Positions 1 to 8,026 of a stretch of DNA of 64,000 nucleotides are shown one piece after another (the first letter of the stretch is position 1; the number at the start of each line of letters is the position of its first letter). Below the pieces are notes generated by a model that saw only the letters and a program-made list of their open reading frames with translations, did not search any database and was not told the origin of the DNA. The stretch is from Chitinophaga agrisoli (GTDB taxonomy: Bacteria; Bacteroidota; Bacteroidia; Chitinophagales; Chitinophagaceae), in contig NZ_VUOC01000004.1 of NCBI RefSeq assembly GCF_008386695.1, forward strand, positions 2,888,574 through 2,952,573. Reading direction: 5' to 3'. The position numbers and the translations under genes are program-made.

Positions 1-1
1 G

Positions 2-241
2 CACAAAGGGTTAAAACCAGCCACCAATAAAGATGTTACTGTTATACTGGATCTTCAGCAATTCTTTGAGTATTACCAGGAAATTAACGCCAAATCCCTT
101 TCCCAGCGCATTGGTATGAACCAAACATTGTTATCCCAATACATCAACGGCATCAAAAAACCTTCTGCCAAACAGATAAATAAAATACTGGCTGGTGTAA
201 GAGCGCTGGGGCAGGAGCTTATACAGTTAGAATTTGCCTAA
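2..241 (+). CDS. C-terminal part of an XRE-type helix-turn-helix protein, possibly HicB-like antitoxin (5' partial)
   Basis: The frame is open from the window edge and ends in TAA, giving 79 visible residues. The segment LSQRIGMNQTLLSQYINGIK is a typical Cro/C1 helix-turn-helix, followed by KKPSAKQINKILAGVRALG, the usual third and fourth helices. In Bacteroidota a DNA-binding C-terminus of this kind (DLQQFFEYY before the HTH, a short GQELIQLEFA tail after it) is common in HicB-family antitoxins; that is recalled family knowledge, and the diagnostic HicB N-terminus lies outside the window. A HicA-type toxin would be expected just before the window. A plain XRE regulator is the alternative. Start not visible. 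Confidence 0.65.
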   Translation, partial: HKGLKPATNKDVTVILDLQQFFEYYQEINAKSLSQRIGMNQTLLSQYINGIKKPSAKQINKILAGVRALGQELIQLEFA

Positions 242-358
242 GCATACATCTTTACATGATATCAACATGTGTTTATGCCATATCTGCACGTGCAAAAGCA
301 CTGGCGTAAACGCTTTTAGAACCAGCGTTGGCCTGAACAAGCGCCTCGTTCCGGCATT

Positions 359-2128
359 CTACTTCACATTCCCGGATTTCTTGAGCTCCTTCACCAGCTT
401 CAGGAACTCCCTCCGGTAACCTTCCCTATCAACCCCCAGGGACTTTTTTGCGATGTTTAGCACCATGTTCGCATTGCCAGCCCCTTTGTAGCTGGACTTA
501 CGCAATAGCATACCCAGCAGGGCCACGGAACTGGCAAACCGGAAATCAGTAGGCGCATCCTCAAAGGAGGCAGCTTTATTGGGTATATCCAGGTGCAGGT
601 TATGTTCTTCTGTATCTGACGGCTCCCGGTACCAGAGTTTTACCTGTCCCAGCAGGGTATCTGCTACTACGGTATCCTCGCGGGGGATGATCTCGTAGAG
701 GGCTACGGCGCTGTGACCGGCCCCTATGATGCCGCCATCCAGCTTATCGCCGTTGGTATTATCTTCCTTGAGCACTTTATTCTCGTATCCTATCAGGCGG
801 TAGGACTTCACCACAGCGGGGTTGAACCATACCTGCGCCCGGGCGTCCTTGGCTACCGTAAACAGGGTACTGCCAAATTCACGGGCAAAGATCTTGTTGG
901 CCTCTTCCAGGTTATCGATATAGGCAAAATTACCATTGCCTTTGCTGGAGAGGGCTTCCAGCTTTGAGTCCTTATAGTCGCCCATACCAAACCCCAGGCA
1001 GGTAAGCAGCACCCCGCTCTCCTTCTTCTGCATGATCAGCTCTTCCATTTCATGATCGCTGGTTTGTCCTACGTTAAAATCGCCGTCAGTAGCCATGATC
1101 ACCCGGTTATTACCGTCCGGTATAAAGTTCTCTACGGCAATCTGGTAGGCCAGTTTGATGGCTGCCTCGCCGGCGGTAGCCCCGCCTGCGCTCAGGTAGT
1201 CAATGGAGTTCAGGATCTTCTCTTTCTGGTCGCCGGAGGTAGCGGGCAGTATTACGCCAGGAGTACCGGCATAGGCCACAATGGCCACTTTATCCTTGGG
1301 GCGCAGGTTGTTTACCAGCACCCGGAAGGCAGCCTGCAGCAAGGGCAGCTTATTTTGCGTGCCCATGGAACCGGATACATCTATCAGGAATACCAGGTTA
1401 CTGGCGGGCAGGCTGTTGATATCCACCTGTTTGGCCCGTACGGCTATCTGCAGCAGTTTATGCGCAGGTTCCCAGGGGCAGGCGGCGTACCGGCTATGAA
1501 CGGCCAGCAGCTGGTCATCTTCCGGCAGGGGGTAATTGTAGTGGAAGTAGTTCACCATTTCCTCTATACGCACCGCATCCGGGGGCACTGGCTCTTTCAG
1601 GTGAATGAAACGGCGGATATTACTATAGGCGGCGCGGTCCACATCCAGGGCAAAATTGGAAATGGCGCTTTTCATCGTCTCTACATATTTATTCTCGTAG
1701 ATGGTACCGTAGGTCTCATCAAACACCGTGCGGATGCCCATACCTACATTGCCGTAATTGGGATTGGAGCTGTGTGCAAAGCGGGCTTTGGCCTTTGCTT
1801 TGGCCATGGCAATATCGGTTTCTGCGGCGCCTTTATCCTTTGGGATCATGGCCACCAGCATACGGGTATAATTTTCTATGGCAACGGTACGGCTGAGGTA
1901 TTTGGGGTGTTCAAATAAAAGATGGGTACCGTTGGGCGGTATTACGATCCGGAAGAGGCCATAGTTGTTGGTGGTTACCCTTACCGTATCATTTATAACG
2001 CTCACGGTTACCCCGGGCAGGGGATTATGGGTGATACTGTCTTCTACCGCTCCCGACACCCATTTTGTTTGCGCGCCCGCAGGTACAGTGGATAATATGC
2101 AAAAAAGCAGAACGAGGAGCACCCGCAT
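359..2128 (-). CDS. vWA-domain protein of the YfbK type with N-terminal carboxypeptidase-regulatory-like domain
   Basis: A 589-residue exported protein. Residues 1-20 form a signal peptide ending in AGAQ. Residues 22-95 look like a CarboxypepD_reg-like beta-sandwich (VSGAVEDSITHNPLPGVTV). A YfbK-type N-terminal region follows (about 150-225), then a von Willebrand A domain from about 243 to 410 with a complete MIDAS start DVSGS (250-254) and MATDGDFNVG. The C-terminal part matches the DUF3520 region of YfbK proteins. The family is widespread and probably binds ligands through the metal site at the cell surface; its substrate is unknown. It stands alone on its strand, followed downstream by the convergent HTH gene. 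The ATG at 2128 gives a clean signal peptide. Confidence 0.85.
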   Translation of the reverse strand: MRVLLVLLFCILSTVPAGAQTKWVSGAVEDSITHNPLPGVTVSVINDTVRVTTNNYGLFRIVIPPNGTHLLFEHPKYLSRTVAIENYTRMLVAMIPKDKGAAETDIAMAKAKAKARFAHSSNPNYGNVGMGIRTVFDETYGTIYENKYVETMKSAISNFALDVDRAAYSNIRRFIHLKEPVPPDAVRIEEMVNYFHYNYPLPEDDQLLAVHSRYAACPWEPAHKLLQIAVRAKQVDINSLPASNLVFLIDVSGSMGTQNKLPLLQAAFRVLVNNLRPKDKVAIVAYAGTPGVILPATSGDQKEKILNSIDYLSAGGATAGEAAIKLAYQIAVENFIPDGNNRVIMATDGDFNVGQTSDHEMEELIMQKKESGVLLTCLGFGMGDYKDSKLEALSSKGNGNFAYIDNLEEANKIFAREFGSTLFTVAKDARAQVWFNPAVVKSYRLIGYENKVLKEDNTNGDKLDGGIIGAGHSAVALYEIIPREDTVVADTLLGQVKLWYREPSDTEEHNLHLDIPNKAASFEDAPTDFRFASSVALLGMLLRKSSYKGAGNANMVLNIAKKSLGVDREGYRREFLKLVKELKKSGNVK

Positions 2129-2189
2129 GCTCTAAAAGTAGTAATTAAGGACGAATAACCTGTATTATTCCCCCTTAATTATATTCATG

Positions 2190-2732
2190 CTAGGCATTTT
2201 CTATGAGCTGGTAGATCTCCGGCAGGTTACGCCCCAGGCCATCGTAATCGAGGCCATATCCCAGGAGGAACTTATTGGGCACGGAAAAACCCAGGTAATC
2301 GATCTTAATGGGGTATACAAGGGCTTCCGGTTTGGTGAGCAGGGCCGCTATCAGCAGCTTTTTAGGCTGCTGGTGCTCCAGCTGGGGCAGGAACTGGTTC
2401 AGCGTTTTGCCGGTATCCACAATATCTTCCAGGATCACTACCGTACGGCCGTACAGGTCCTCGTCCAGGCCAATGGCCGTTACCACATTGCCCGTGGATT
2501 TGGTGCCTTTGTAAGACACCAGCTTAATGAACGATATTTCCGCGTCTATGGTCAGGTATTTGAACAGGTCTGCCGCAAAACAGAAAGACCCATTGAGGAT
2601 GGCGATAAAGAGGGGTCTCTCCCCCGCCAGGTCTTTATTGATCTGCGCAGCCAGTTCCTGTATACGCAGCTGCAGCTCCGTGGCGCCAATATATGGCTGA
2701 AACTCTTTATCATGCACCTTAACAACGGACAT
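2190..2732 (-). CDS. hpt: Hypoxanthine phosphoribosyltransferase
   Basis: A 180-residue cytoplasmic purine-salvage enzyme that joins hypoxanthine (and guanine) to PRPP to give IMP/GMP. The PRPP-binding loop VVILEDIVDTGKTL is at about 98-111, with the acidic pair E102-D103 and the following D106-T-G-K. The loop ILNGSFCFAADL (45-56) and the PNKFLLGYGLDYD segment near the C-terminus, which contacts the base and pyrophosphate, are also present. Length is normal for bacterial HPRT. It lies 27 bp downstream of the glucosaminidase gene on the same strand, so the two are probably cotranscribed. guaB at 52 kb uses the same IMP pool. Confidence 0.93.
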   Translation of the reverse strand: MSVVKVHDKEFQPYIGATELQLRIQELAAQINKDLAGERPLFIAILNGSFCFAADLFKYLTIDAEISFIKLVSYKGTKSTGNVVTAIGLDEDLYGRTVVILEDIVDTGKTLNQFLPQLEHQQPKKLLIAALLTKPEALVYPIKIDYLGFSVPNKFLLGYGLDYDGLGRNLPEIYQLIENA

Positions 2733-2759
2733 AGCAAATGGTGGATTTATACGTTAACG

Positions 2760-4262
2760 TTATTTACCTACCAGCAAACGCTGGCCGATCTTAATATCTG
2801 TATTCTGCAGGTTATTCCATTCCTGCAGCTGGGTAATGCTGATGTTATAGCGTTTGGCAATACCATAAGCGGTTTCCTTGGGCTGCACCTCGTGATACTG
2901 CGGACCACGGGCAGGCGCTGGCGCGGGGCGTTGTACAACAGGGGGGGCCGTTTGTGCGGGAGGCGGCGTGGGCCGCTGCACTACGGGCGGCGCTGGCACT
3001 GGAGCAGCAGGTACGGGGCTCACAGGCGTAGTATTGGCAGGCGCCTGGGACTGTCCGCCGCCATTGCCATTCTTACCCATATTCTTCAGGTCCTCGATCA
3101 TGCCGGCCGGTATGCCTCCCTGGCTCTGTGTGCCGGTAGTGGCCGGCGGAGGAGCAACAGGCGTTGGATTGCGGGTGGGCTGGGGCTGCTCTTTGGGAAC
3201 ACCCTGGCCTTCATCGCTTAATGAATAATTTTCCGCATCCGGATCTGCCGTAGGCGTGCTTTTAGCCAGTTTGGGCATTACATTGGCATAACCATCCAGG
3301 GCTAGTTTTTCGCCTACAGCGGGCTCCTGGCCTTCTTTCATCTTATTACGGCGGCGCAGCCATTTAAGCTGTACGCCTTCTATTTGTGATACGGCATACA
3401 TGGTTTCTCCGGCTTCTACCACGTGGTAATCGTCCTTGCCTTTTTTGCCTTTCTTTTCCAGGTAGATGAACATGTCTGTAGACAGCGGGCCATCATCCTT
3501 CAGGTCATTATAGCCCAGCAGCCTGCTAAGACGTTTACCGTATTTATCTGCTATCTGGATCAGCGAGGTACCCGCCGGTACATATAATACCTTGCGGTTA
3601 TTGATCTCAAAAACGCCTTTGGGATAGCTGATCGGTTTAGATGGTTTGCTGGCCGTGGTAGCTGGTTTACCGCCGGCTTGGCTGACAGGGCGGCTGCTAT
3701 ACGGCGGCGCCTGGTTAGCGCTGCCGGCGCCGGATTTTACCAGCCCCTCTCCTTCCAGCGTGTATTGCTGCAGGTTATTATCTTCTATGATCTTGATGAG
3801 CTGCTGCGGATAAGTGGTGCTGGTAGCGTACCCCGCCTGTTTAAGGCCATAGGCCCAGGATTTATAATCCTCCTGGTTAAACTGGAACAGGAATGCGTAG
3901 CGGGGGTTATTCTTCAGGAATTCAGAGTGATCATGATAGGACGCTGCCACGGTAGTATACTTACGGAAACACTCCTGCGCGGCGTCATCATCATAATGCA
4001 CGGTTTCGCCTACCCAATTGTTCTTACACTTGATACCAAAATGGTTGTTGGAATTAAGACACAGCCAGCCATTACCGCTCTGGGTTTCCAGGATGCCCTG
4101 GGCCAGCTTAATGGAGGCGGGAATACCGGACTGGCGCATTTCATCCACAGCAATATCCTTGTACTTGGCAATATATTGCTGTGTTGTCATGGTTTGCGCT
4201 TTCAACACAGACATGCAGCCAATAAGAAAACTGACCACTACACAAAATTTCCTTACTTGCAT
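2760..4262 (-). CDS. Exported peptidoglycan N-acetylglucosaminidase (GH73) with LysM domains
   Basis: About 500 residues. The start is placed at the ATG at 4262 (MQVRKFCVVVSFLIG), because the seven codons before it delay the signal peptide. After the signal sequence comes a Flg/GH73-type glucosaminidase domain, about 25-175, with QGILETQSG (putative catalytic Glu), NHFGIKCK and GLKQAGYATSTTYPQQL. Two divergent LysM-like segments follow (around 225-330), then a proline-rich linker (PAPVPAPPVVQRPTPPP type), and a clear C-terminal LysM (YHEVQPKETAYGIAKRYNIS) that binds peptidoglycan. It should cleave glycan strands during wall remodelling. An octamer repeat array lies directly upstream; hpt follows 27 bp downstream. 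Confidence 0.87.
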   Translation of the reverse strand: MQVRKFCVVVSFLIGCMSVLKAQTMTTQQYIAKYKDIAVDEMRQSGIPASIKLAQGILETQSGNGWLCLNSNNHFGIKCKNNWVGETVHYDDDAAQECFRKYTTVAASYHDHSEFLKNNPRYAFLFQFNQEDYKSWAYGLKQAGYATSTTYPQQLIKIIEDNNLQQYTLEGEGLVKSGAGSANQAPPYSSRPVSQAGGKPATTASKPSKPISYPKGVFEINNRKVLYVPAGTSLIQIADKYGKRLSRLLGYNDLKDDGPLSTDMFIYLEKKGKKGKDDYHVVEAGETMYAVSQIEGVQLKWLRRRNKMKEGQEPAVGEKLALDGYANVMPKLAKSTPTADPDAENYSLSDEGQGVPKEQPQPTRNPTPVAPPPATTGTQSQGGIPAGMIEDLKNMGKNGNGGGQSQAPANTTPVSPVPAAPVPAPPVVQRPTPPPAQTAPPVVQRPAPAPARGPQYHEVQPKETAYGIAKRYNISITQLQEWNNLQNTDIKIGQRLLVGK

Positions 4263-4289
4263 GAATTCGAATTTAACGGACAAAATATA

Positions 4290-4387
4290 ATGTGCTAATG
4301 TGCTGATATGCTAATGTGCTAATGATGGTGAAAATCATCGCTTCAATGCATTAGCATATTAGCACATTAGCATATCAGCACATTAGC
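4290..4387. repeat. Octamer repeat arrays forming a 30-bp perfect inverted repeat
   Basis: Positions 4294-4323 and 4358-4387 are perfect inverted copies of 30 bp, each made of 8-bp units of the form AATGTGCT with GAT/ATA variants. The right arm contains the stop codon of the O-methyltransferase gene (4383-4385). The left arm ends about 30 bp before the glucosaminidase start. The RNA from the minus strand would fold into a long hairpin with a 34-nt loop. Confidence 0.9.
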
Positions 4388-5033
4388 TGATCTTTCTAAT
4401 CATCAGCAGGCCATCCCTAATGGTAAGCAACAGCTGTTCTGCGCGGCCATCTGCCTGCACTTTTTCACAGAACTGTATCATGGCTTTGGCATTGGTGCTC
4501 TGCAGGGAAGCGTCTTCCATAACTTCGCCATGGTACAGCACATTATCTGCCAGGATATAACCGCCGGGGCGCAGCTTATCCCATACGAGATCATAATACT
4601 GCGCATAACCCTGTTTATCTGCATCGATAAAAACCAGGTCAAATGTTTCCTGTAATTGCGGGATAATCTCGGCGGCCTTGCCTATATGCAGCTGTATCTT
4701 GTGTGCCAGTCCTGCTTCACGGAAATAGCGTTGGCATATCTCTTCCCGTTCTTCATTAATGTCCAGTGTGTATAGCAGTCCGTCATCTGTTAAACCCTGT
4801 GCCAGGCATATAGCAGAGTAACCGGTATAAGTGCCTATCTCCAATATCCGGCGGGGCCGTATCATATGGCTGACCATGGACAGGTATTGCCCCTGCAGGT
4901 GCCCGCTTAACATATGCGGTTGTTCCACCTTCAGGTAAGTTTCACGGTTCAGACGACGCAGCACCTCCGTTTCCGGGCTGGTGTATTTTTCTGCAAATGC
5001 ATTCACTGCTACAGGAATAACGTCCATATGCAA
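4383..5033 (-). CDS. Class I SAM-dependent O-methyltransferase (metal-dependent, COMT-like)
   Basis: A 216-residue enzyme of the caffeoyl-CoA/catechol O-methyltransferase family (Methyltransf_3). SAM motif I is ILEIGTYTGYSAICLAQGL, followed by LLYTLDINEER (acidic loop binding the ribose). The metal ligands expected in this family are visible in FIDADKQGYAQYYD and LADNVLYHGEV. The length fits bacterial members, which methylate hydroxyl groups of catechol-like small molecules; the substrate here cannot be read from sequence. The start is MHMDV or the Met two codons later. A near-consensus -7 box (TAATTTTC, 5056-5063) and a heptamer repeat lie upstream. Confidence 0.9.
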   Translation of the reverse strand: MHMDVIPVAVNAFAEKYTSPETEVLRRLNRETYLKVEQPHMLSGHLQGQYLSMVSHMIRPRRILEIGTYTGYSAICLAQGLTDDGLLYTLDINEEREEICQRYFREAGLAHKIQLHIGKAAEIIPQLQETFDLVFIDADKQGYAQYYDLVWDKLRPGGYILADNVLYHGEVMEDASLQSTNAKAMIQFCEKVQADGRAEQLLLTIRDGLLMIRKIS

Positions 5034-5061
5034 GAAAAAATTTCTGCAAACATATGAAAAT

Positions 5062-5155
5062 TAGTCGTTAGTTGACAGCCGGCAGCCCTCCGTAATGCCT
5101 GCGGTCCATCATAAAACCGCATTATTACCAGGGGTTGCCGCTGCACTAACGACTA
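5062..5155. repeat. Heptamer-family inverted repeat upstream of the O-methyltransferase
   Basis: An 11-bp perfect inverted repeat (5062-5072, TAGTCGTTAGT; 5145-5155, ACTAACGACTA) encloses 72 bp. A second small stem (TGCGGT/ACCGCA, 5100-5105 and 5116-5121) lies inside. The outer arms use the TAACNNC unit of the heptamer family described in the findings. It fills the gap between the LOG gene and the O-methyltransferase gene, both on the minus strand. Confidence 0.7.
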
Positions 5156-5179
5156 TTGTATCCTGACAAATAAATTCTT

Positions 5180-5881
5180 TTAGAAATTGGGCCGGAGCTT
5201 ATTGGTGGTATAGAATACACGGAAATATTCCACCACTTCATCCGCGGTATCGAACAGCTGCAGCAGGCCAAGATCTTCCGGGTTGATGTTGCTTTCTTTT
5301 TCCATCATCACCGTGCGGATCCACTCCAGCAGGCCGCTCCAGTATTCTTTGCCTACCAGTACCATGGGGGTTTCCGTCATCTTTTTGGTCTGTATGAGGG
5401 TGGCTACTTCAAAGAACTCGTCCATGGTGCCAAAGCCGCCGGGCATCATCACAAAGCCCTGCGCATATTTGGTGAACATCACCTTGCGCACAAAGAAGTA
5501 ATCGAAATGGATGTTCTTGTCGTGATCAATAAAGGTGTTGGGGTATTGTTCATGCGGCAGTGTGATATTCACCCCTACTGACTTGCCTTTAGCCATCTGC
5601 GCGCCTTTATTGGCCGCTTCCATTACGCCGGGGCCACCGCCGGAAATGATTCCGAAGCCGTCTTCTGCCAGGCGGCGGGCTATCTCTACCGTAAGATCGT
5701 AATATTTATGTCCGGGTTTAGTACGTGCGGACCCGAATACTGAGATACAGGGGCCCAGTTTAGAAAGGGACTCAAAGCCTTCTACAAACTCGGCCATGAT
5801 CTTAAAGATCTGCCAGCTGGAATGCGCGCGGGTTTCTGTCCAATCCCTCTCTTTCAAGTTTTTTAAAGTACCATTATGCAT
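5180..5881 (-). CDS. LOG-family protein (TIGR00730), putative nucleoside 5'-monophosphate phosphoribohydrolase
   Basis: A 233-residue Rossmann-like protein of the LOG family. The signature PGGFGTMDE (PGGxGTxxE) is present, as are the nucleotide-binding stretches SVFGSARTKPG and SGGGPGVMEAANKGA. Family members cleave the N-glycosidic bond of AMP or of cytokinin ribotides; the bacterial function is usually nucleotide turnover, not hormone production. The length is at the long end, with a 40-residue N-terminal extension rich in charged residues, as in many Bacteroidota copies. Transcribed away from the symporter gene from a shared 156-bp region. Confidence 0.9.
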   Translation of the reverse strand: MHNGTLKNLKERDWTETRAHSSWQIFKIMAEFVEGFESLSKLGPCISVFGSARTKPGHKYYDLTVEIARRLAEDGFGIISGGGPGVMEAANKGAQMAKGKSVGVNITLPHEQYPNTFIDHDKNIHFDYFFVRKVMFTKYAQGFVMMPGGFGTMDEFFEVATLIQTKKMTETPMVLVGKEYWSGLLEWIRTVMMEKESNINPEDLGLLQLFDTADEVVEYFRVFYTTNKLRPNF

Positions 5882-6005
5882 TGTTCAATTATATTGATTA
5901 CTACCAGGCAATTTAGCCATTTCAGCGCTGGTTTTGGCCTCAAAAGGCAAAAAATATTGACAAACGCCCCTGCTTTATTGGTGTAGGCAGACTCCAAACT
6001 TTTGT

Positions 6006-6013
6006 TATTTTTG
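6006..6013 (+). promoter_or_regulatory. Bacteroidota -7 box of the SSS symporter gene
   Basis: TATTTTTG matches TAnnTTTG exactly and lies 24 bp before the ATG at 6038. The nearest upstream TTG (5978-5980) is 25 bp away, longer than usual, so the -33 element is uncertain. Confidence 0.5.
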
Positions 6014-6037
6014 ATACTTATCACTTAAACCATCCGC

Positions 6038-7522
6038 ATGTCAGCCACCTTATTATTCACGTTAGTCATCGCCTATTTCTTAGTACTATTAGCTGTGGCC
6101 TGGGTTACCAGCCGCAATTCCAATAATGATTCCTTCTTCATTGGCAACCGTAACAGTAATTGGATGCTGGTAGCCTTTGGTATGATAGGCACCTCGCTGA
6201 GCGGGGTAACCTTTGTAAGCGTACCCGGTACGGTAGGCAGTGATGGCTTTAATTATCTGCAGGTGGTGATCGGTTATTTTATTGGCTATTTTATTGTGGC
6301 GTTTATACTGCTGCCGCTCTATTACCGGCTGAACCTGACTTCCATCTATCACTATCTGGCGCAGCGTTTTGGGCTGGTGGCCTATAAAACGGGGGCCTTG
6401 TTCTTTATACTCTCCCGTACGGTGGGCGCCACGGCCAGGTTGTACCTGGTGATCAACGTGCTGCAGCTGTTCATACTGGATAACCTGCACGTGCCTTTCT
6501 GGCTAACCACTTTTGTGATCCTGCTGATGATATTGCTGTATACTTTTGAAGGCGGCGTAAAGACCATTGTATTTACAGATACCCTGCAAACCACTTTTAT
6601 GCTGTTAGGACTGGTGGTATGCATTCTCTATATCACGCACCAGCTGGGCTTTTCTTTCAGCCACGCGCTGGAAGTATTAAATGCGAAAGGGTATACCCAT
6701 GTATTCAATACAGATGTAAATAGCAGGAACTTCTGGCTTAAACAAATATTGGGCGGGGCTTTCATTACCGTGGGTATGACGGGGCTGGACCAGGAGATGA
6801 TGCAGAAGAACATCAGCGTAAAAACACTGGGCGGCTCGCAGAAGAACATGATCACTTTCTCTGTTATACTGGTGGTGGTGAACCTGCTGTTCCTGCTACT
6901 GGGCGGCTTGCTGTATGTATTTGCAGAAAACGGAGGCATTGGTATTAAAGGGGATGATCTTTTCCCCACTGTTGCGCTTACCCACCTGCCACCGGTGATC
7001 TCCTTTGTATTCATCATTGGTTTGATCTCTGCCCTGTTCCCCAGTGCGGATGGCGCTTTAACGGCGCTTACCTCCTCTTTCTGTATTGATATCCTGGGCC
7101 TCAGGAAAAGGGATGACCTGGATGAAAAAGGCAAGAAGAAAACACGGCGCGTTGTACATCTTAGTTTTACGGTGATCTTTTTCCTCTGTGTGATGATCTT
7201 TAAATGGATCGATAGTAAATCCATCATTGGTTTTATCCTGCAGATAGCCGGGTATACCTATGGCCCCCTGCTGGGTTTGTTTGCTTTTGGCATATTCACC
7301 CGCAGGCCGGTACGGCAGGGTTATGGCGTGCTGGTTGTTTGCCTGGCGGCGCCCGTGATTTGTTATATCATCAGTGAGAATGCGGCCCGCTGGTTTGGCG
7401 GTTTCAAGATAGGGATTGAGCTGCTGATCCTGAATGCCATGATCACGTATGCCGGGTTATTAATTATTTCGGAGGAAAGGCAATTTGTAAAGAAAAAGAA
7501 GAAGAGACCGTTGCAGCAGTAA
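6038..7522 (+). CDS. Sodium:solute symporter family (SSS/SLC5) transporter
   Basis: A 494-residue polytopic inner membrane protein with about 13 hydrophobic helices. The N-terminus FFIGNRNSNWMLVAFGMIGTSLSG is the typical first core helix of SSS proteins (broken before TM1b), and ITVGMTGLDQEMMQKNIS with GLISALFPSADGALTALTSSF matches the second half of the LeuT-like core, where the sodium site lies. It should take up an organic solute with Na+; sugars, amino acids or carboxylates are all possible. The following gene (opposite strand) is a glycosidase, a weak hint of a glycoside or sugar. Ends in a lysine-rich tail. Single-gene unit. Confidence 0.9.
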   Translation: MSATLLFTLVIAYFLVLLAVAWVTSRNSNNDSFFIGNRNSNWMLVAFGMIGTSLSGVTFVSVPGTVGSDGFNYLQVVIGYFIGYFIVAFILLPLYYRLNLTSIYHYLAQRFGLVAYKTGALFFILSRTVGATARLYLVINVLQLFILDNLHVPFWLTTFVILLMILLYTFEGGVKTIVFTDTLQTTFMLLGLVVCILYITHQLGFSFSHALEVLNAKGYTHVFNTDVNSRNFWLKQILGGAFITVGMTGLDQEMMQKNISVKTLGGSQKNMITFSVILVVVNLLFLLLGGLLYVFAENGGIGIKGDDLFPTVALTHLPPVISFVFIIGLISALFPSADGALTALTSSFCIDILGLRKRDDLDEKGKKKTRRVVHLSFTVIFFLCVMIFKWIDSKSIIGFILQIAGYTYGPLLGLFAFGIFTRRPVRQGYGVLVVCLAAPVICYIISENAARWFGGFKIGIELLILNAMITYAGLLIISEERQFVKKKKKRPLQQ

Positions 7523-7679
7523 TAAAGAGACTGTTAATTTGACTGTTTAACGCGCCGTATTCGATAAACATACAAAGGTCAAAGTTTAAATTACAATGCT
7601 GTTCGCCAAAACATTAATAAGCTGTAAGAGAAGGCTGATCGCGCATGCATATGGTGGCGCTGCATAATAAAAATAATTG

Positions 7680-7718
7680 AGGTGAAGCATGAAGGGACAG
7701 GCCTTTGGTGCTTCACCT
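7680..7718 (+). terminator. Hairpin with 10-bp stem downstream of the symporter gene
   Basis: AGGTGAAGCA (7680-7689) pairs perfectly with TGCTTCACCT (7709-7718), with a 19-nt loop, followed by TTCTTAC. The position, about 160 bp after the symporter stop, suits a terminator, but the T-run is short and the distance long, so a small RNA or processing site is also possible. Confidence 0.45.
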
Positions 7719-7731
7719 TTCTTACATAAAA

Positions 7732-7761
7732 AGAGCAGGTAACTTGACAGAAACCTGCTTT
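7732..7761 (+). terminator. Second hairpin between symporter and GH78 genes
   Basis: AGCAGGT (7734-7740) pairs with ACCTGCT (7753-7759) around a 12-nt loop, followed by TTACATTT. It follows the previous hairpin by only 15 bp. Confidence 0.35.
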
Positions 7762-7888
7762 ACATTTAACACGTTATGAACGTGCAGCCGCTTATCAGAT
7801 AAGCAACTGCATTATCTTCTTTCTAAAGTCAGCAAATATTTTTAATGTTTACGGGCGGAACTGTTATAACAACCGTTTATTATACACA

Positions 7889-8023
7889 ATGTCTTTTTAC
7901 CTCTCTGTACAGAAATGCTTTGGTGCCTTCGCAGAATTAAAACGGGTTAGTGGCAAATGGTATCTGATCTGCCTGGTGCATAATAACGTGGTTTGTACAA
8001 AAATTACCAATAATGTAGCTTAA
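7889..8023 (+). CDS. Possible 44-residue small protein, unrecognised
   Basis: ATG to TAA, reading MSFYLSVQKCFGAFAELKR and onward. No signal peptide, repeats or known motif; no clear promoter. It lies head-on to the GH78 gene, stopping 3 bp before that gene's last codon. I list it only as a candidate; it may be chance. Confidence 0.15.
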   Translation: MSFYLSVQKCFGAFAELKRVSGKWYLICLVHNNVVCTKITNNVA

Positions 8024-8026
8024 AAC

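Larger units (their letters stand above)
7523..8026. other. Intergenic region between symporter and GH78 genes (convergent)
   Basis: About 500 bp between two convergent genes. It holds two hairpins (listed separately) and one very short open frame. I see no RNA gene or known element in the rest. Confidence 0.6.

Noticed and set aside
1052-1918. Long open frame on the plus strand inside the vWA gene
   Set aside because: It lies wholly antisense to a well-recognised gene, shows no family motif, and has the low-complexity look of a shadow frame. The same holds for the long antisense frames at 16315-18003, 22186-23112, 38567-39622 and 2187-3221.
4290-4387. CRISPR array, suggested by the regular repeats of TGTGCTAATG
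   Set aside because: Units are only 8 bp, without unique spacers, and no cas genes are near. They are simple tandem repeats in inverted arrangement.
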